This document shows, in pieces, positions 16,792-25,857 of a stretch of DNA of 64,000 nucleotides (within the stretch, counting starts at the first letter, position 1; each line of letters begins with the position of its first letter). The DNA comes from Azospirillum sp. TSH64 (GTDB taxonomy: Bacteria > Pseudomonadota > Alphaproteobacteria > Azospirillales > Azospirillaceae), in NCBI RefSeq assembly GCF_003116035.1, contig NZ_LGQW01000002.1, forward strand, positions 1 to 64,000, given 5' to 3'. The notes beneath the pieces were generated by a model that saw nothing but the letters and a program-made list of their open reading frames with translations, had not been told where the DNA came from and did not search any database. A program made the position numbers and the translations under genes.

Positions 16792-17949
16792 TCACGGCCG
16801 GAACAGCGTCGCCTCGATCCCGCGCAGCCCCGTGGCGTCGCAGATGTAATAGGCGACCATGGCACGGCCGTCCGGCAGCACCGCCGCCCAGGGATATCCC
16901 AGATCCGGTGCCGGCCCGTCGTCGCGCAGCACCAACTCCGTCCCCTCGTCCGGCTGCTGGCGGCGCGGGTCGTAGAGGCGGGCGCGGACTCCATAGGGCG
17001 CATGGCGGTAGCCGCCGGCGAGCAGCAGCCGGCCATCCGGCAGCGGGCAGGCGTCATAGGGATGGCCGACCACCGCATGGCGCCGCCAGGGCTCCCAGCT
17101 GTGGCCCATGTCGGTGGAGCGCGAGGTCGCCAGATGGTCGTCCAGCCCGGTGGTGCGGTGGAAGGCGTGCAGCACGCCGTCGGCGTCCAGATGCAGCGCC
17201 GTCTCGCAGAAGCCGGCCCTGGCCTCGGGATCGATGGCGATGACCGCCCGGTGCCCCCAGCTTTCCCCCCGGTCGGTGGAGGCGAAGAGATGGCTGGCAT
17301 AGGTGCCGGTGGAGGGGTGGTGGGTGTAGCCGGTCTGCAGGATCGTGCCGTCCGGCGCCTCCACCGCCCGGCCGCGCACCGCCCCGCCATGGAAGGGCCG
17401 CCGGCCCGGCACGATGTCGGGATGGCCGGGCAGCGGGGGCAGGTCGCGGTGCGCGGTCCAGCTCCGCCCGCCATCGTCGCTGTGCCGGCTGTAGCCGCCC
17501 CAGAAGATGTAGAGGTCGCCGGTCTTCTGCGGGTTGCCGGTCAGCCCGATCCCCAGCGCGCGCAGCGCGTCCCCCTGGGACGACGGCACCGGATACCAGC
17601 GGAATCCGGTCAGCAGGATGCGGCCGTCGCGAAGAATGAGCAGGCTGGCGTCCTGGTCGGCCGCCTGCGGATCGGCGGGCAGGGCCGTTTCCTCTCCCAG
17701 CGGCTCCGCATCGGGGCCGAGCCGCAGCAGGACGGTATGGGAGCGGGAATCGAGATGGTCGACATGGTTGAACCCGGTCTCTCCCGCCCGGTATTCTGCC
17801 CCGCGCAGCCAGCGATGGTCGCGGGCCCGCCGGAAGGCCAGCAGCATCGTTCCCTCCTGTCCCGGCACGGTCGGGGCCAGCGACGGGAAGGACGCATAGA
17901 AACGCGGGTCGCGGTACAGCACGCGATGCTCGACACCGGTCATGGCCAT
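16792..17949 (-). CDS. Sialidase-like Asp-box (BNR) beta-propeller protein
   Basis: A 385-residue protein with three Asp-box motifs, S-x-D-x-G-x-x-W: SDDGGRSW, STDRGESW and STDMGHSW, the mark of sialidase-type six-bladed propellers. No signal peptide is seen, so it may act in the cytoplasm, or export may use another route. Related bacterial proteins cleave sialic or other nonulosonic acids or are glycan-binding. I could not verify the sialidase Arg triad or the FRIP motif, so the enzymatic activity is uncertain. It is the first gene of a leftward set with the Rieske oxygenase, DUF1800 and DUF1501 genes. Confidence 0.75.
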   Translation of the reverse strand: MAMTGVEHRVLYRDPRFYASFPSLAPTVPGQEGTMLLAFRRARDHRWLRGAEYRAGETGFNHVDHLDSRSHTVLLRLGPDAEPLGEETALPADPQAADQDASLLILRDGRILLTGFRWYPVPSSQGDALRALGIGLTGNPQKTGDLYIFWGGYSRHSDDGGRSWTAHRDLPPLPGHPDIVPGRRPFHGGAVRGRAVEAPDGTILQTGYTHHPSTGTYASHLFASTDRGESWGHRAVIAIDPEARAGFCETALHLDADGVLHAFHRTTGLDDHLATSRSTDMGHSWEPWRRHAVVGHPYDACPLPDGRLLLAGGYRHAPYGVRARLYDPRRQQPDEGTELVLRDDGPAPDLGYPWAAVLPDGRAMVAYYICDATGLRGIEATLFRP

Positions 17950-18238
17950 CGGATTCCCTGCCTTCTTCAGTCCTCACAAGACCGCAAGGCTTATAACCCG
18001 TAACGCCGCGCCTCGGCAGCAGAGCGGCAAGGCGAAGGCCGACGGTTCCGGCCCGACGGCCCGCAGGGGCTGGAGGCGGCGGGAGTTTCGGCGGACGGGC
18101 TGGCCCCTTCGTGAACCGGCTCTCCGCGGCGGCCTGAAGCCCCATCCCGGTCCTTCCCCATGAGGGGGACTGGACGCCGGTGGGCGGGGGCTGATAGGCG
18201 ATAGGGCCAACCGCACCTGACACAGAACAGCCCAGCCT

Positions 18239-18853
18239 ATGCCCGGACACCGCCCCTACCGCCTGCACCGACCCTGGACCGTGCTGGGCAGCCGCGAGCT
18301 GCTGGACGCCGATCCGTTCCTGAAGGTCCGGGTCGAGACGGTGGAGCTGCCGGACGGGCGGCGGATCGACGATTACTACCAGTTCGACCAGCCCTCCTTC
18401 GCCTGCATCTTCGCCGAGACGGCGGACGGGCGGATCGTCACCTACCGCCAATACCGCCACGGCCCGCGCAAGGTCGGGCTGGTGTTTCCAGGCGGGCATC
18501 TGTCGCCCGGCGAGGATCCGCTGGCCGCCGCCAGGCGCGAACTGATGGAGGAGACGGGGATGGAAGCGGAGGCCTGGACCGACCTCGGCGCCTATATCGT
18601 CAACGCCAACCAGGGCGGGGCCTGGTCGCACATGTTCCATGCCACCGGCTGCCGCCGGGTCGCCGATCCGGTCTCCGACGATCTGGAGGACACCGAGATC
18701 CTGTTCCTGACGCGGACGGAGCTGCAGGAGGCCATCGGCCGCGGCGAGATGCATCTGCTGACCCAGATCGCCCTGGTCAGCATGGTCTGGCAGGCCGAGA
18801 TCGCCCGGGCGGTCTCCCGTCCCCAGTCACCGGACACAAGCAGCCAAGGATAA
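18239..18853 (+). CDS. Nudix hydrolase, ADP-ribose/nucleotide-sugar pyrophosphatase type
   Basis: The 204-residue product has a complete Nudix box G-x5-E-x7-RE-L-x-EE-x-G at residues 86-107, preceded by VFPGG. The N-terminal domain (DPFLKVRVETVELPDGRRID) resembles that of ADP-ribose pyrophosphatases, which hydrolyse ADP-ribose or sugar nucleotides to monophosphates using Mg2+. It starts close after a 289-bp gap that holds GC-rich intergenic sequence and no gene I can support. The small exported-protein gene follows after six bases, so they may share a transcript. Confidence 0.87.
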   Translation: MPGHRPYRLHRPWTVLGSRELLDADPFLKVRVETVELPDGRRIDDYYQFDQPSFACIFAETADGRIVTYRQYRHGPRKVGLVFPGGHLSPGEDPLAAARRELMEETGMEAEAWTDLGAYIVNANQGGAWSHMFHATGCRRVADPVSDDLEDTEILFLTRTELQEAIGRGEMHLLTQIALVSMVWQAEIARAVSRPQSPDTSSQG

Positions 18854-18859
18854 AGCCGG

Positions 18860-19153
18860 ATGATCCGCTCTCCCCATATGCCCCTGATGGCCGCCCTGCT
18901 CCTGGCCGCCGCCCTCCCGACCGCCTCGCCCGCCGCCGCCGAGCCGATGAAGGGCCGCTACGAGCTGCGCTGCCAGGACCCGCAGACCCGGCAATGGACG
19001 GTCGCCGGCCAGGTCACCGACCCGGAGATCGCAGAACAGCCGGCAGCCGGCGGGAAAGCCGGCGGACGCGTGGTGCGCGGCACCGGGGCGGACGGCAAGC
19101 CGGTGGCGCTGCCGATGCCGTCGGACCGCACCTGCATGCTCAGCGCCCGCTGA
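18860..19153 (+). CDS. Small exported protein of unknown function
   Basis: A 97-residue protein with a typical signal peptide (MPLMAALLLAAALPTASPAA, cut near AAAEP). The mature part of about 70 residues contains two Cys (YELRCQDP and RTCML) that could form a disulphide in the periplasm. I recognise no family. It lies six bases after the Nudix gene and 137 bp before the PhoX gene. Confidence 0.6.
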   Translation: MIRSPHMPLMAALLLAAALPTASPAAAEPMKGRYELRCQDPQTRQWTVAGQVTDPEIAEQPAAGGKAGGRVVRGTGADGKPVALPMPSDRTCMLSAR

Positions 19154-19289
19154 CCGTCAAACTGTAACATCCCCGCGGTAGCTTCCCGACGCTCGCCAAG
19201 AACAAGGCTGCGCCGAACGGGCTCCCATGGCCCGGCGGCGCGCCGCATGCCAGCCGCTTGCCCTGATGAGGGTTCGGGAGACATCCGCC

Positions 19290-21218
19290 ATGACCGATCT
19301 GTCCGTCCATCTGCCTGAAACGTCGCGCCGTTCGGTGCTCCGCGCCCTCGCCGGGCTGCCGCTGCTGCCGGTCGCCGGCATCGGCGCCGGCGAGCTGCTG
19401 TTCGCCTCGGGCGCCGAGGCCGCCGCCGCCAAGGGTGCGCCGGTCGCCGTCGAGTTCGTCGGCATGGCCGCCCCCACCGCCGCCGCGGCGCAGGCGAAGA
19501 CCACGGTCGAATCCAGCATGGTCGTGACCTGGGCCGACGGTTCCAAGCAGAGCTTCGCGCTCGGCTACCAGCCGCTGTTCATCACCGGCGATCACGTTCC
19601 GGACGGCAAGGGCGGCACCATCCTGGCCGGCGGCTACGTCGACATCGCCGGCAAGCCGATCCTGGACGCCTCGCTGGCGACCCCGTCGCAGTTCTTCTCC
19701 GACTGCCCGGACGGCTGCAACCTGCTGGCCCCGATCCCCGGCGCCAAGGTGGCCGGCGTCACCGGCAACACGCTGTTCGCCGTCGTCCAGTTCGAATACA
19801 CCACCCGCGATTCCAAGGACGCCTCGATGTACGGCAAGCTGCCGTCGCCGATCGCCGTCCTGACGCTGGACCAGAACAAGGAGACGGGCGCGCTCAAGCT
19901 GGTGCAGTACCACAATGTCGACACCAGCGGCGTGCACGGCCTGTGGATCACCTGCGGCGCCAGCCTGTCGCCCTGGAACACCCACCTGTCGAGCGAGGAG
20001 TACGAGCCGGACGCGGCCGCGCTCGACGACCAGTTCCGCGCCTACAGCAAGAACCTGTTCGGCGACGAGACCAAGGCCAACCCGTACCATTACGGCCACC
20101 TGCCGGAAGTGACGGTGAACCTGGACGGCACCGGCAGCATCAAGAAGCACTATTGCCTCGGCCGCATCTCGCACGAGCTGGTGCAGGTGATGCCGGACGA
20201 GCGCACCGTGCTGATGGGCGACGACGCCACCAACGGCGGCCTGTTCATGTTCATCGCCGACAAGGCCAAGGACCTCTCCGCCGGCACCCTCTATGCCGCG
20301 AAGATGGAGCAGGAGGCCGGCAAGGATCTCGACAAGGGCGGCGCCTTCGGCCTGAAGTGGGTCAAGCTGGGCCATGCCACCAGCGCCGAGATCGAAAAGC
20401 TGGCCGACAGCCTGAAGGCCGCCGACATCGTCGAGGTGAAGAAGGAGGATCCAAAGGACCCGTCCTTCACCCTCATCCCCTTCAGCGGCAAGACCCAATG
20501 GGTCAAGTTCAAGCCGGGCATGGAGAAGGCCGCCGCCTTCCTGGAGACCCACCGCTACGCCCCCACCGTCGGCGCCACGCTGGCGCTCACCAAGCTGGAG
20601 GGCGTCACCGTCAACGCCAAGGACAAGACCGCCTACATGGCGGTGTCCTACATGTACAAGTCGATGAGCGACGGCAAGAGCGGCATCAAGGTCGACGCCA
20701 TCAACGCCGGCGCCGTCTATCAGCTGCCGATGAAGGCCGGCCAGACCGACATGGCCGGTGCGGCCATCGACAGCGAGTGGGTGCCGGTGCATTTCAGCGC
20801 CGTCCCGGCCCTGGTTGGCCGTGACCTCGCCACCCCGGACGCCATCGGCAACACCGCCGACGCCGACCGCATCGCCAACCCCGACAACCTGAAATTCTCC
20901 GAGAAGCTGCGCACGCTGCTGATCGGCGAGGACAGCGGCGCCCACGTCAACAACTTCCTGTGGGCCTACAACGTCGACACCAAGCAGCTGTCCCGCCTGC
21001 TGTCCTGCCCGGCGGGCGCGGAGTCGACCGGCCTGCAGGCGGTCGACGACGTCAACGGCTTCTCCTACATCATGAGCAACTTCCAGCACCCCGGCGACTG
21101 GGAGAAGGGCCTGCACGACAAGGTCAAGGACAGCGTCGCCGGCCTGATCGACGATGCCTACCGCAACCGCCGCAGCGGCGGCGTCGGCTACATCCACGGG
21201 CTGCCGCAGGCGGTCTGA
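19290..21218 (+). CDS. PhoX-family phosphatase (DUF839)
   Basis: The 642-residue product is a PhoX-type protein (PF05787): Tat-like signal TSRRSVLRALAGLPLLPVAG, then the characteristic LSSEEYEPD segment, HGHLPEV-like stretch around YHYGHLPEV, MGDDATNGGLFMFIADKA and GEDSGAHVNNFLWAYN near the end. PhoX enzymes are periplasmic or extracellular alkaline phosphatases with a calcium/iron cofactor that release phosphate from esters. GGGAG lies nine bases before the ATG at 19290, which also gives the proper Tat leader. A strong terminator follows at 21267. No PHO-box-like repeat was recognised upstream, so phosphate control cannot be claimed. Confidence 0.87.
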   Translation: MTDLSVHLPETSRRSVLRALAGLPLLPVAGIGAGELLFASGAEAAAAKGAPVAVEFVGMAAPTAAAAQAKTTVESSMVVTWADGSKQSFALGYQPLFITGDHVPDGKGGTILAGGYVDIAGKPILDASLATPSQFFSDCPDGCNLLAPIPGAKVAGVTGNTLFAVVQFEYTTRDSKDASMYGKLPSPIAVLTLDQNKETGALKLVQYHNVDTSGVHGLWITCGASLSPWNTHLSSEEYEPDAAALDDQFRAYSKNLFGDETKANPYHYGHLPEVTVNLDGTGSIKKHYCLGRISHELVQVMPDERTVLMGDDATNGGLFMFIADKAKDLSAGTLYAAKMEQEAGKDLDKGGAFGLKWVKLGHATSAEIEKLADSLKAADIVEVKKEDPKDPSFTLIPFSGKTQWVKFKPGMEKAAAFLETHRYAPTVGATLALTKLEGVTVNAKDKTAYMAVSYMYKSMSDGKSGIKVDAINAGAVYQLPMKAGQTDMAGAAIDSEWVPVHFSAVPALVGRDLATPDAIGNTADADRIANPDNLKFSEKLRTLLIGEDSGAHVNNFLWAYNVDTKQLSRLLSCPAGAESTGLQAVDDVNGFSYIMSNFQHPGDWEKGLHDKVKDSVAGLIDDAYRNRRSGGVGYIHGLPQAV

Positions 21219-21266
21219 GAAACACAGCCGGGCAGGGTCTCTGCGGGGGCTGGAAGGGCAGGGAAG

Positions 21267-21296
21267 AACGCGGCCGGGCAACCGGCCGCGTTTTTT
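21267..21296 (+). terminator. Rho-independent terminator after the PhoX gene
   Basis: An 11-bp stem AACGCGGCCGG / CCGGCCGCGTT with a GCAA loop is followed directly by a T run, 49 bases after the PhoX stop codon. It is a textbook intrinsic terminator for rightward transcription. Confidence 0.9.
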
Positions 21297-21495
21297 CATG
21301 CCTGCATCGTTCATGGCCGCATCGAAAGAAGTAACACTACCGCCAAATCGCGCAGCTGCGTTTTTCTTGGAAGAGGTAATCACCAATCGACCTAGGACCA
21401 ATCGGTGATCTTAACACCTCGTTAACTGGCGGAATGGCTCAATAAGCTCATCAGAACGGGCAAGAGCCTCCACCTCGAATACAGGGATCGCCACC

Positions 21496-21720
21496 ATGTC
21501 CAAGATCGAATGCGCCGCCGGCATCTTCGCTTCTGCTTCCCTGCACCTGGATGTGGTCGATGAGTTCATCGCGATCACCCAGTCGAAGCTGGACGGCAGC
21601 ACCAGCGATTTCACCCGCGACAGCCTGGCCGACCTGCTCGCCGGCCTGACCGAGCAGCGCGAGACCTACCGCTCCGTTCTCGCCGCCGCCGACCCCATCG
21701 TCACCGCGCTCGCCGCCTGA
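21496..21720 (+). CDS. Small protein of unknown function, first of a tandem paralogous pair
   Basis: A 74-residue protein without signal peptide. The core ASASLHLDVVDEFIAITQSK followed by FTRDSLADLLAGLTEQRETY is repeated with clear similarity in the next gene, so the two arose by duplication. It looks helical and mildly acidic, with no recognisable motif or family. The conserved pattern across the two copies, not just open frame length, is what supports it as a real gene. It starts 200 bp after the PhoX terminator, so it has its own promoter region. Confidence 0.7.
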   Translation: MSKIECAAGIFASASLHLDVVDEFIAITQSKLDGSTSDFTRDSLADLLAGLTEQRETYRSVLAAADPIVTALAA

Positions 21721-21778
21721 TCCGGCCGCTCCGGCCCGCTCCCGCCGCCCCCTCTTCCTTCCGCGAAAGACCGCCATC

Positions 21779-22012
21779 ATGACCGCCCAGAACGCTGCTC
21801 CCACCGCCGCTCCCATCGCTCAGGACGTTCTCGCCTCAGCCACCCTGCACCTGGACGTGCTGGAGGAGTTCATCGCCGTCGTCCGCCGCCGGCTGGCCTC
21901 GACCACCGACATTTTCGCCCGCGACAGCCTGACCGACCTGCTGCTGAACCTGACCGAACAGCGCGACGGCTATCAGGCCTTCCTGCCGCTCGCCGCCGCC
22001 GAACCGGTGTGA
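21779..22012 (+). CDS. Small protein of unknown function, second of a tandem paralogous pair
   Basis: The 77-residue product repeats the pattern of its upstream neighbour: ASATLHLDVLEEFIAVVRRR, then FARDSLTDLLLNLTEQRDGY. About half of the aligned residues are identical between the copies, with conserved LHLDV, EFIA, RDSL-DLL and LTEQR blocks. The copies are 58 bp apart and probably cotranscribed. No function can be assigned. It converges on the methyltransferase-glycosyltransferase gene, whose stop lies only four bases away. Confidence 0.7.
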   Translation: MTAQNAAPTAAPIAQDVLASATLHLDVLEEFIAVVRRRLASTTDIFARDSLTDLLLNLTEQRDGYQAFLPLAAAEPV

Positions 22013-22016
22013 AGGC

Positions 22017-23561
22017 TCAGAAAGCCTTCAGCTTCTTCCAGGCGAACACCACCATGCGGGCCAAGAGCCAGCCGTGGGTGAAGCGGGAGATCTGGGTTTC
22101 GCCATAGCTGCGGTCGGCGTAGCGCACCGGCACCTCGACGATCTTCAGGTTCTGCTTGGCAGCGCCGAAGATCAGGTCGAAGTCGCCGAACGGGTCGAAG
22201 TCGCCGAAGTAATGGCGGTTGGCGACGATGGTCTCGTAATCCTTGCGCCACAGCACCTTGGTGCCGCACAGCGTGTCGGTGAAGCGCTGGTTCAGCAGGA
22301 AGGAGAAGATGCGCGCGAAGGCCCGGTTGGCCAGGAAGTTCAGGAAACGCATCGCCTCCGGCGCCATCGGGTAGACGAGCCGCGTGCCGTTCACGAATTC
22401 GCCGCGCCCCGACACCATCGCCTGGTAGAATTTCCCCATCGTCTCCGGCGGCACCGTCAGGTCGGCGTCGAGGATGATCAGGATGTCGCCGCGCGCCACA
22501 TTGAAGCCGGCGCGCACCGCGTCGCCCTTGCCCTTGCCGGGCTGCTTCATGACCTTGATGTCCCAGTCGGGATAGGCGTCGCGGACTCGCAGGCATTCCT
22601 CGTAGGTGTTGTCCTGGCTGTTGCCCTCGACATAGATCACCTCGACGTCGGGAGCGAAGCGGGGCAGCCGGCGGATGGCGTTCTCGATGTTGCCGCGCTC
22701 GTTGCGGCAGGGGATCAGCACGGTGACCGAAGCCGGCTTGCCGTCGACCGTCACCGCCTCGACGGTGGGTTGCGGCCGGGCGACGACATAGTTGCGCACG
22801 CACAGCCGGCGGATGCCGGGCAGGGGGGCGATGTAGCGGTTGACCAGCGTGCCGAGCCCGAGCAGCCGCTTCGGGATCAGCTGGCGCCATTCGCGGCGCA
22901 CCGGCTCCCAGCCGGCCAGATCCAGCAGGTTGACGATGTCGCTGGTCGACAGCCAGTTCTGCTTGCCCTGCGGCATGCGCATCCCGAGCTTCTCCGCCGC
23001 CCACAGAATCGGTTCCCAGACGCGCGAATGGTAGCTGACGATGATGCGGGTCTTCGGCGTCGCGACCCGGCGCAGCAGGCGCAGCGTCTCCTCGATGTCG
23101 TCCAGGAAGCCGATGGTGCCCGACAGCAGGATGTGGCTGAACGGCCCTCCAATGGCCGCTATGCTGTCGATGGTCGCCGGATCCTCGGCATCGGCGGCGA
23201 TCAGCTCCAGCTGCGGATGGCGGGCCTTGGCCTCGGCGATGGTCGCCGGGCTGAGGTCGATGCCGACGCCGCGCGCCGGCTTCAGCGCCGCCAGCGTGTC
23301 GCCGACGCCGCAGCCGATCTCCAGCACCGTCGCCCCTTCCGGAATCAGGAAGCGCAGATAGGCGCGGTCGGCGTCATGGAAGGCGCGGTTGCGCTCGGCC
23401 CAGCGGTCGCGCAGGGGAGCCATGGCGTCGAACAGCGAACGGATGCGCTGCTGGCGCGGGGAGAGGCCGCGCGTCCCGGCAGCGGCGTGGGGCGTGGCAT
23501 CCGGCATGGCAGCCGTCACGGTGACGGGCTGGGAAAGCGTCGAGGTCGGCTGGTCGGTCAT
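22017..23561 (-). CDS. Fused class I methyltransferase and family 2 glycosyltransferase
   Basis: The 514-residue protein combines a SAM-dependent methyltransferase (VLEIGCGVGDTLAAL as SAM motif I near residue 80) with a GT2 domain starting near residue 275 (VTVLIPCRNERGNIENAI, then LIILDADLTVPP with the DxD-type metal site). The GT2 half resembles polyprenyl-phosphate sugar synthases such as GtrB/DPM1 but has no visible C-terminal membrane pair. The fusion suggests transfer and methylation of the same lipid-linked or glycan product. Its start overlaps the stop of the flippase-like gene by four bases (ATGA), so the two act in one pathway. Confidence 0.85.
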   Translation of the reverse strand: MTDQPTSTLSQPVTVTAAMPDATPHAAAGTRGLSPRQQRIRSLFDAMAPLRDRWAERNRAFHDADRAYLRFLIPEGATVLEIGCGVGDTLAALKPARGVGIDLSPATIAEAKARHPQLELIAADAEDPATIDSIAAIGGPFSHILLSGTIGFLDDIEETLRLLRRVATPKTRIIVSYHSRVWEPILWAAEKLGMRMPQGKQNWLSTSDIVNLLDLAGWEPVRREWRQLIPKRLLGLGTLVNRYIAPLPGIRRLCVRNYVVARPQPTVEAVTVDGKPASVTVLIPCRNERGNIENAIRRLPRFAPDVEVIYVEGNSQDNTYEECLRVRDAYPDWDIKVMKQPGKGKGDAVRAGFNVARGDILIILDADLTVPPETMGKFYQAMVSGRGEFVNGTRLVYPMAPEAMRFLNFLANRAFARIFSFLLNQRFTDTLCGTKVLWRKDYETIVANRHYFGDFDPFGDFDLIFGAAKQNLKIVEVPVRYADRSYGETQISRFTHGWLLARMVVFAWKKLKAF

Positions 23562-24787
23562 CGCGAAAAATCCGTGGGAAAGGCCTCAGCCCCGCCGGGA
23601 GCGGTCTGAAGGGACGTTTGGTCGGCCGTTTGGGACGGTGTCTGGGCCGGTGTCCGGTGGTCTGGCTGGATGGCGGTCTCGTTGCGCAGCAGCAGCCAGA
23701 AGACGCCGCCGGGCAGCGACAGGACGGCAATCGACAGTCCGATCAGCAGCGAGACCAGAAGGGCCGCGTCGGCATTGAAGCCGAGCAGCGCGAAGCCGGC
23801 GACCATCGCGCCCTCGCGCACGCCCCAGCCGCCGAGCGAGACGGGCAATGCTGCGGCGACGATGGCGGCCGGCACGATGGCCAGCCCATCGAGCCAGCCG
23901 ACCGGCAGGCCGACGGAGCGGGCGAACAGGATGGTGGCGCCGATGGTGGCGAGGTGGACACCGATGCTGTGGCCCAGCGCCGCCCAGGCGGCCGGGTTGC
24001 CGCCCATGGCGCGCAGCTGCGCCACGGCGGTCCACACCGTCCGCCCCAGCGCCCCGTCGCGCAGCCGCTTCGGGATCGGCAGCCGGTCGCGCGGGATGCG
24101 CCCGGCCAGCAGCAGAAGCCCCATGGCCACCGCCAGCACCAGCGCCCCGGCCAGCACGGTGGCGGCGACGGCGGGCGGTGCCACCGCGGCCAGATGCGGC
24201 AGCCCGACCAGCCCGATCAGCACGACGCCCAGCAGGGCCATCAGCCGGTCGACCAGCAGGGCCAGCATCACCGGGCCTGCGGGATGGCCGAGCCGCCAGG
24301 TGAACCAGCCGCGCAGCAGGTCGGCCCCAACCGATCCCGGCAGGATCTGGCCGAGGAATCCGCTGGCCATCTGCAGGCGGAAGGCGGTCCAGCGGGTCAG
24401 CGAGAATCCGGCGGCGCGGCCGACCGACCGCCACCGCTGCGAGGCGAAGGGGAGGGTCAGCGCCTTCACGGCGAAACCGGCGGCGAACAGCAGGGGATCG
24501 GCGGCCGACAGGCGCGCGGCGATGCCGGACCAGTCGGCTCCGGCGGCGAGCGCGCCCAGCACCGCGACCGTCACCGCCAGCTTGACCAGCACCGGCCACC
24601 GCCGTCCGGCCGGCTTCTCCGGATCCGGTTGGCCTGGGCTGGGTTGCCCCGGACCGGGAGCCGGGCCGGAACCGGGCTTCGCCGATTGGGCGAAGGGGGT
24701 GTCGAGCAGAGCCTGGGCCATCATTCCCGCATGGAAATCCGGGTGCCGCGGGACAGCGGCGCCGAACGGGCCGTTGTAACGGCTCAC
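23558..24787 (-). CDS. Flippase-like integral membrane protein (UPF0104/LPG synthase TM family)
   Basis: The 409-residue product has a Pro/Gly-rich N-terminal tail and about eight hydrophobic segments from residue 65 on. The stretch SGFLGQILPGSVGADLLRGW and later ALPVSLGGWGVREGAMVAGF are hallmarks of the lysylphosphatidylglycerol synthase transmembrane family (PF03706), whose members without the synthase domain are thought to move or handle lipid-linked intermediates. It is coupled by ATGA overlap to the methyltransferase-glycosyltransferase gene. The likely role, by inference, is to pass the lipid-linked sugar made by that enzyme across the inner membrane. Confidence 0.8.
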   Translation of the reverse strand: MSRYNGPFGAAVPRHPDFHAGMMAQALLDTPFAQSAKPGSGPAPGPGQPSPGQPDPEKPAGRRWPVLVKLAVTVAVLGALAAGADWSGIAARLSAADPLLFAAGFAVKALTLPFASQRWRSVGRAAGFSLTRWTAFRLQMASGFLGQILPGSVGADLLRGWFTWRLGHPAGPVMLALLVDRLMALLGVVLIGLVGLPHLAAVAPPAVAATVLAGALVLAVAMGLLLLAGRIPRDRLPIPKRLRDGALGRTVWTAVAQLRAMGGNPAAWAALGHSIGVHLATIGATILFARSVGLPVGWLDGLAIVPAAIVAAALPVSLGGWGVREGAMVAGFALLGFNADAALLVSLLIGLSIAVLSLPGGVFWLLLRNETAIQPDHRTPAQTPSQTADQTSLQTAPGGAEAFPTDFSR

Positions 24788-24853
24788 GCCCGGCTTGTCA
24801 CCCGGTCAGGCGGGAGAGGGGGCTGGCGGGCAGGGGGGCTGGCGGAAGGGGAA

Positions 24854-25822
24854 TCAGCCTGCCGTGCGCCCGGCCGCCCCTTCCTTGAGGATCGACATGA
24901 CCGTATCGACCAGCTTGCCGGCATTCTCCTGGACATAGCCCGGTTCGCTTCTCGACTGGATCATCAGCCAGGGCTGGGCGCTCGTCCCCTGCTCGGGATC
25001 GAAGAAGCCGAGCCGAGCCTTGGACTTCTGGAATTCCGAATGGTGCTCGCTGTCAGCCCGCATCGCGGCACCGAACGCACCATTGTCCACCGCCGCCTGC
25101 GACGCCGCGGCATCGGGACCGTTCAGCATGTCGACCAGACCGGCCTTGACCTCGTCGGCCGACATCTTGCCCAGCTTGTCGAAGGCCCGGTTGTCCAGCC
25201 AGATCTCCACCTGCTTGTCGTCGGTTCCCTGGGATCCCGGCAGGAACAGCGTGATCAGGGAGGATTTGTCCCAGCCTTCCGGCGGTACCGACGCTCCCGA
25301 TTGACGTTTGGCTTCCCAGTCCTTCACCTCCTGGGATTTTTCCGGCATGGCGATGCCCCTCGACACCGCCTGCCGCTCCACGACCTTGCCGATCTCGCCA
25401 CTCAGCAAGACGTTGCCGGTGCTTTCGCCCTCCGCCTCGAAGCCGAACTGGCTGCGCAGCGACTGCATGCTTTGTCGGATGAATTCTCCTCTCGCCAGGT
25501 GATAATCCATGACCTTCTCCATGCGCGCACTCATCGCCTTGAAATCCGCGAAACTGAGCTCGCCTTCGATCTTCAGCTGGACCGGCGGTGCGGACGGACC
25601 TCCCGGAGCGTCGGCTGCCCCGGTCATCTTCGAGATCGCCTGTGCCGACAACGACACCGTATCGCCCGCAGTCTTGGTCTGGGGCGAGGCTGGCGACGCG
25701 GTCTTGGAGGATGCGGGAGAGGAGGATGGAGCAGGAGGAGGCGCGGAAGGCGGTGCCGACTTCAGCTTCGTCAGCAACGAGAGCGGCGACATGGCGCCTT
25801 CCGGTATAACCTTGGCAACCAT
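24854..25822 (-). CDS. Protein of unknown function with low-complexity N-terminus
   Basis: A 322-residue protein. Residues 15-60 are a Ser/Pro/Ala-rich tail; a more ordered helical part follows with FADFKAMSARMEKVMDYHLA and a C-terminal region rich in charged residues. No signal peptide, membrane segment or known motif is visible. GGGGGGAT precedes the ATG. A palindrome at 25858 lies in its promoter region and may be an operator. The Ser/Pro/Ala-rich start followed by SLSAQAISKM resembles flagellum- or secretion-related Rhodospirillales proteins in style, but this is not enough to assign a role. Confidence 0.6.
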   Translation of the reverse strand: MVAKVIPEGAMSPLSLLTKLKSAPPSAPPPAPSSSPASSKTASPASPQTKTAGDTVSLSAQAISKMTGAADAPGGPSAPPVQLKIEGELSFADFKAMSARMEKVMDYHLARGEFIRQSMQSLRSQFGFEAEGESTGNVLLSGEIGKVVERQAVSRGIAMPEKSQEVKDWEAKRQSGASVPPEGWDKSSLITLFLPGSQGTDDKQVEIWLDNRAFDKLGKMSADEVKAGLVDMLNGPDAAASQAAVDNGAFGAAMRADSEHHSEFQKSKARLGFFDPEQGTSAQPWLMIQSRSEPGYVQENAGKLVDTVMSILKEGAAGRTAG

Positions 25823-25857
25823 GTTATCCCCCCCACGAAAGGATGTATCCGTGGAAG

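Noticed and set aside
16792..17949. A link of the Asp-box protein and Rieske oxygenase to CMP-sialic acid hydroxylation
   Set aside because: The oxygenase looks like a ring-hydroxylating alpha subunit and no sialic acid activation genes are present; the idea rests only on adjacency.
17950..18238. Short open frames in the gap before the Nudix gene
   Set aside because: The stretch consists of GC-rich intergenic sequence with Pro/Arg-rich translations in every frame; no start signal or conserved pattern.
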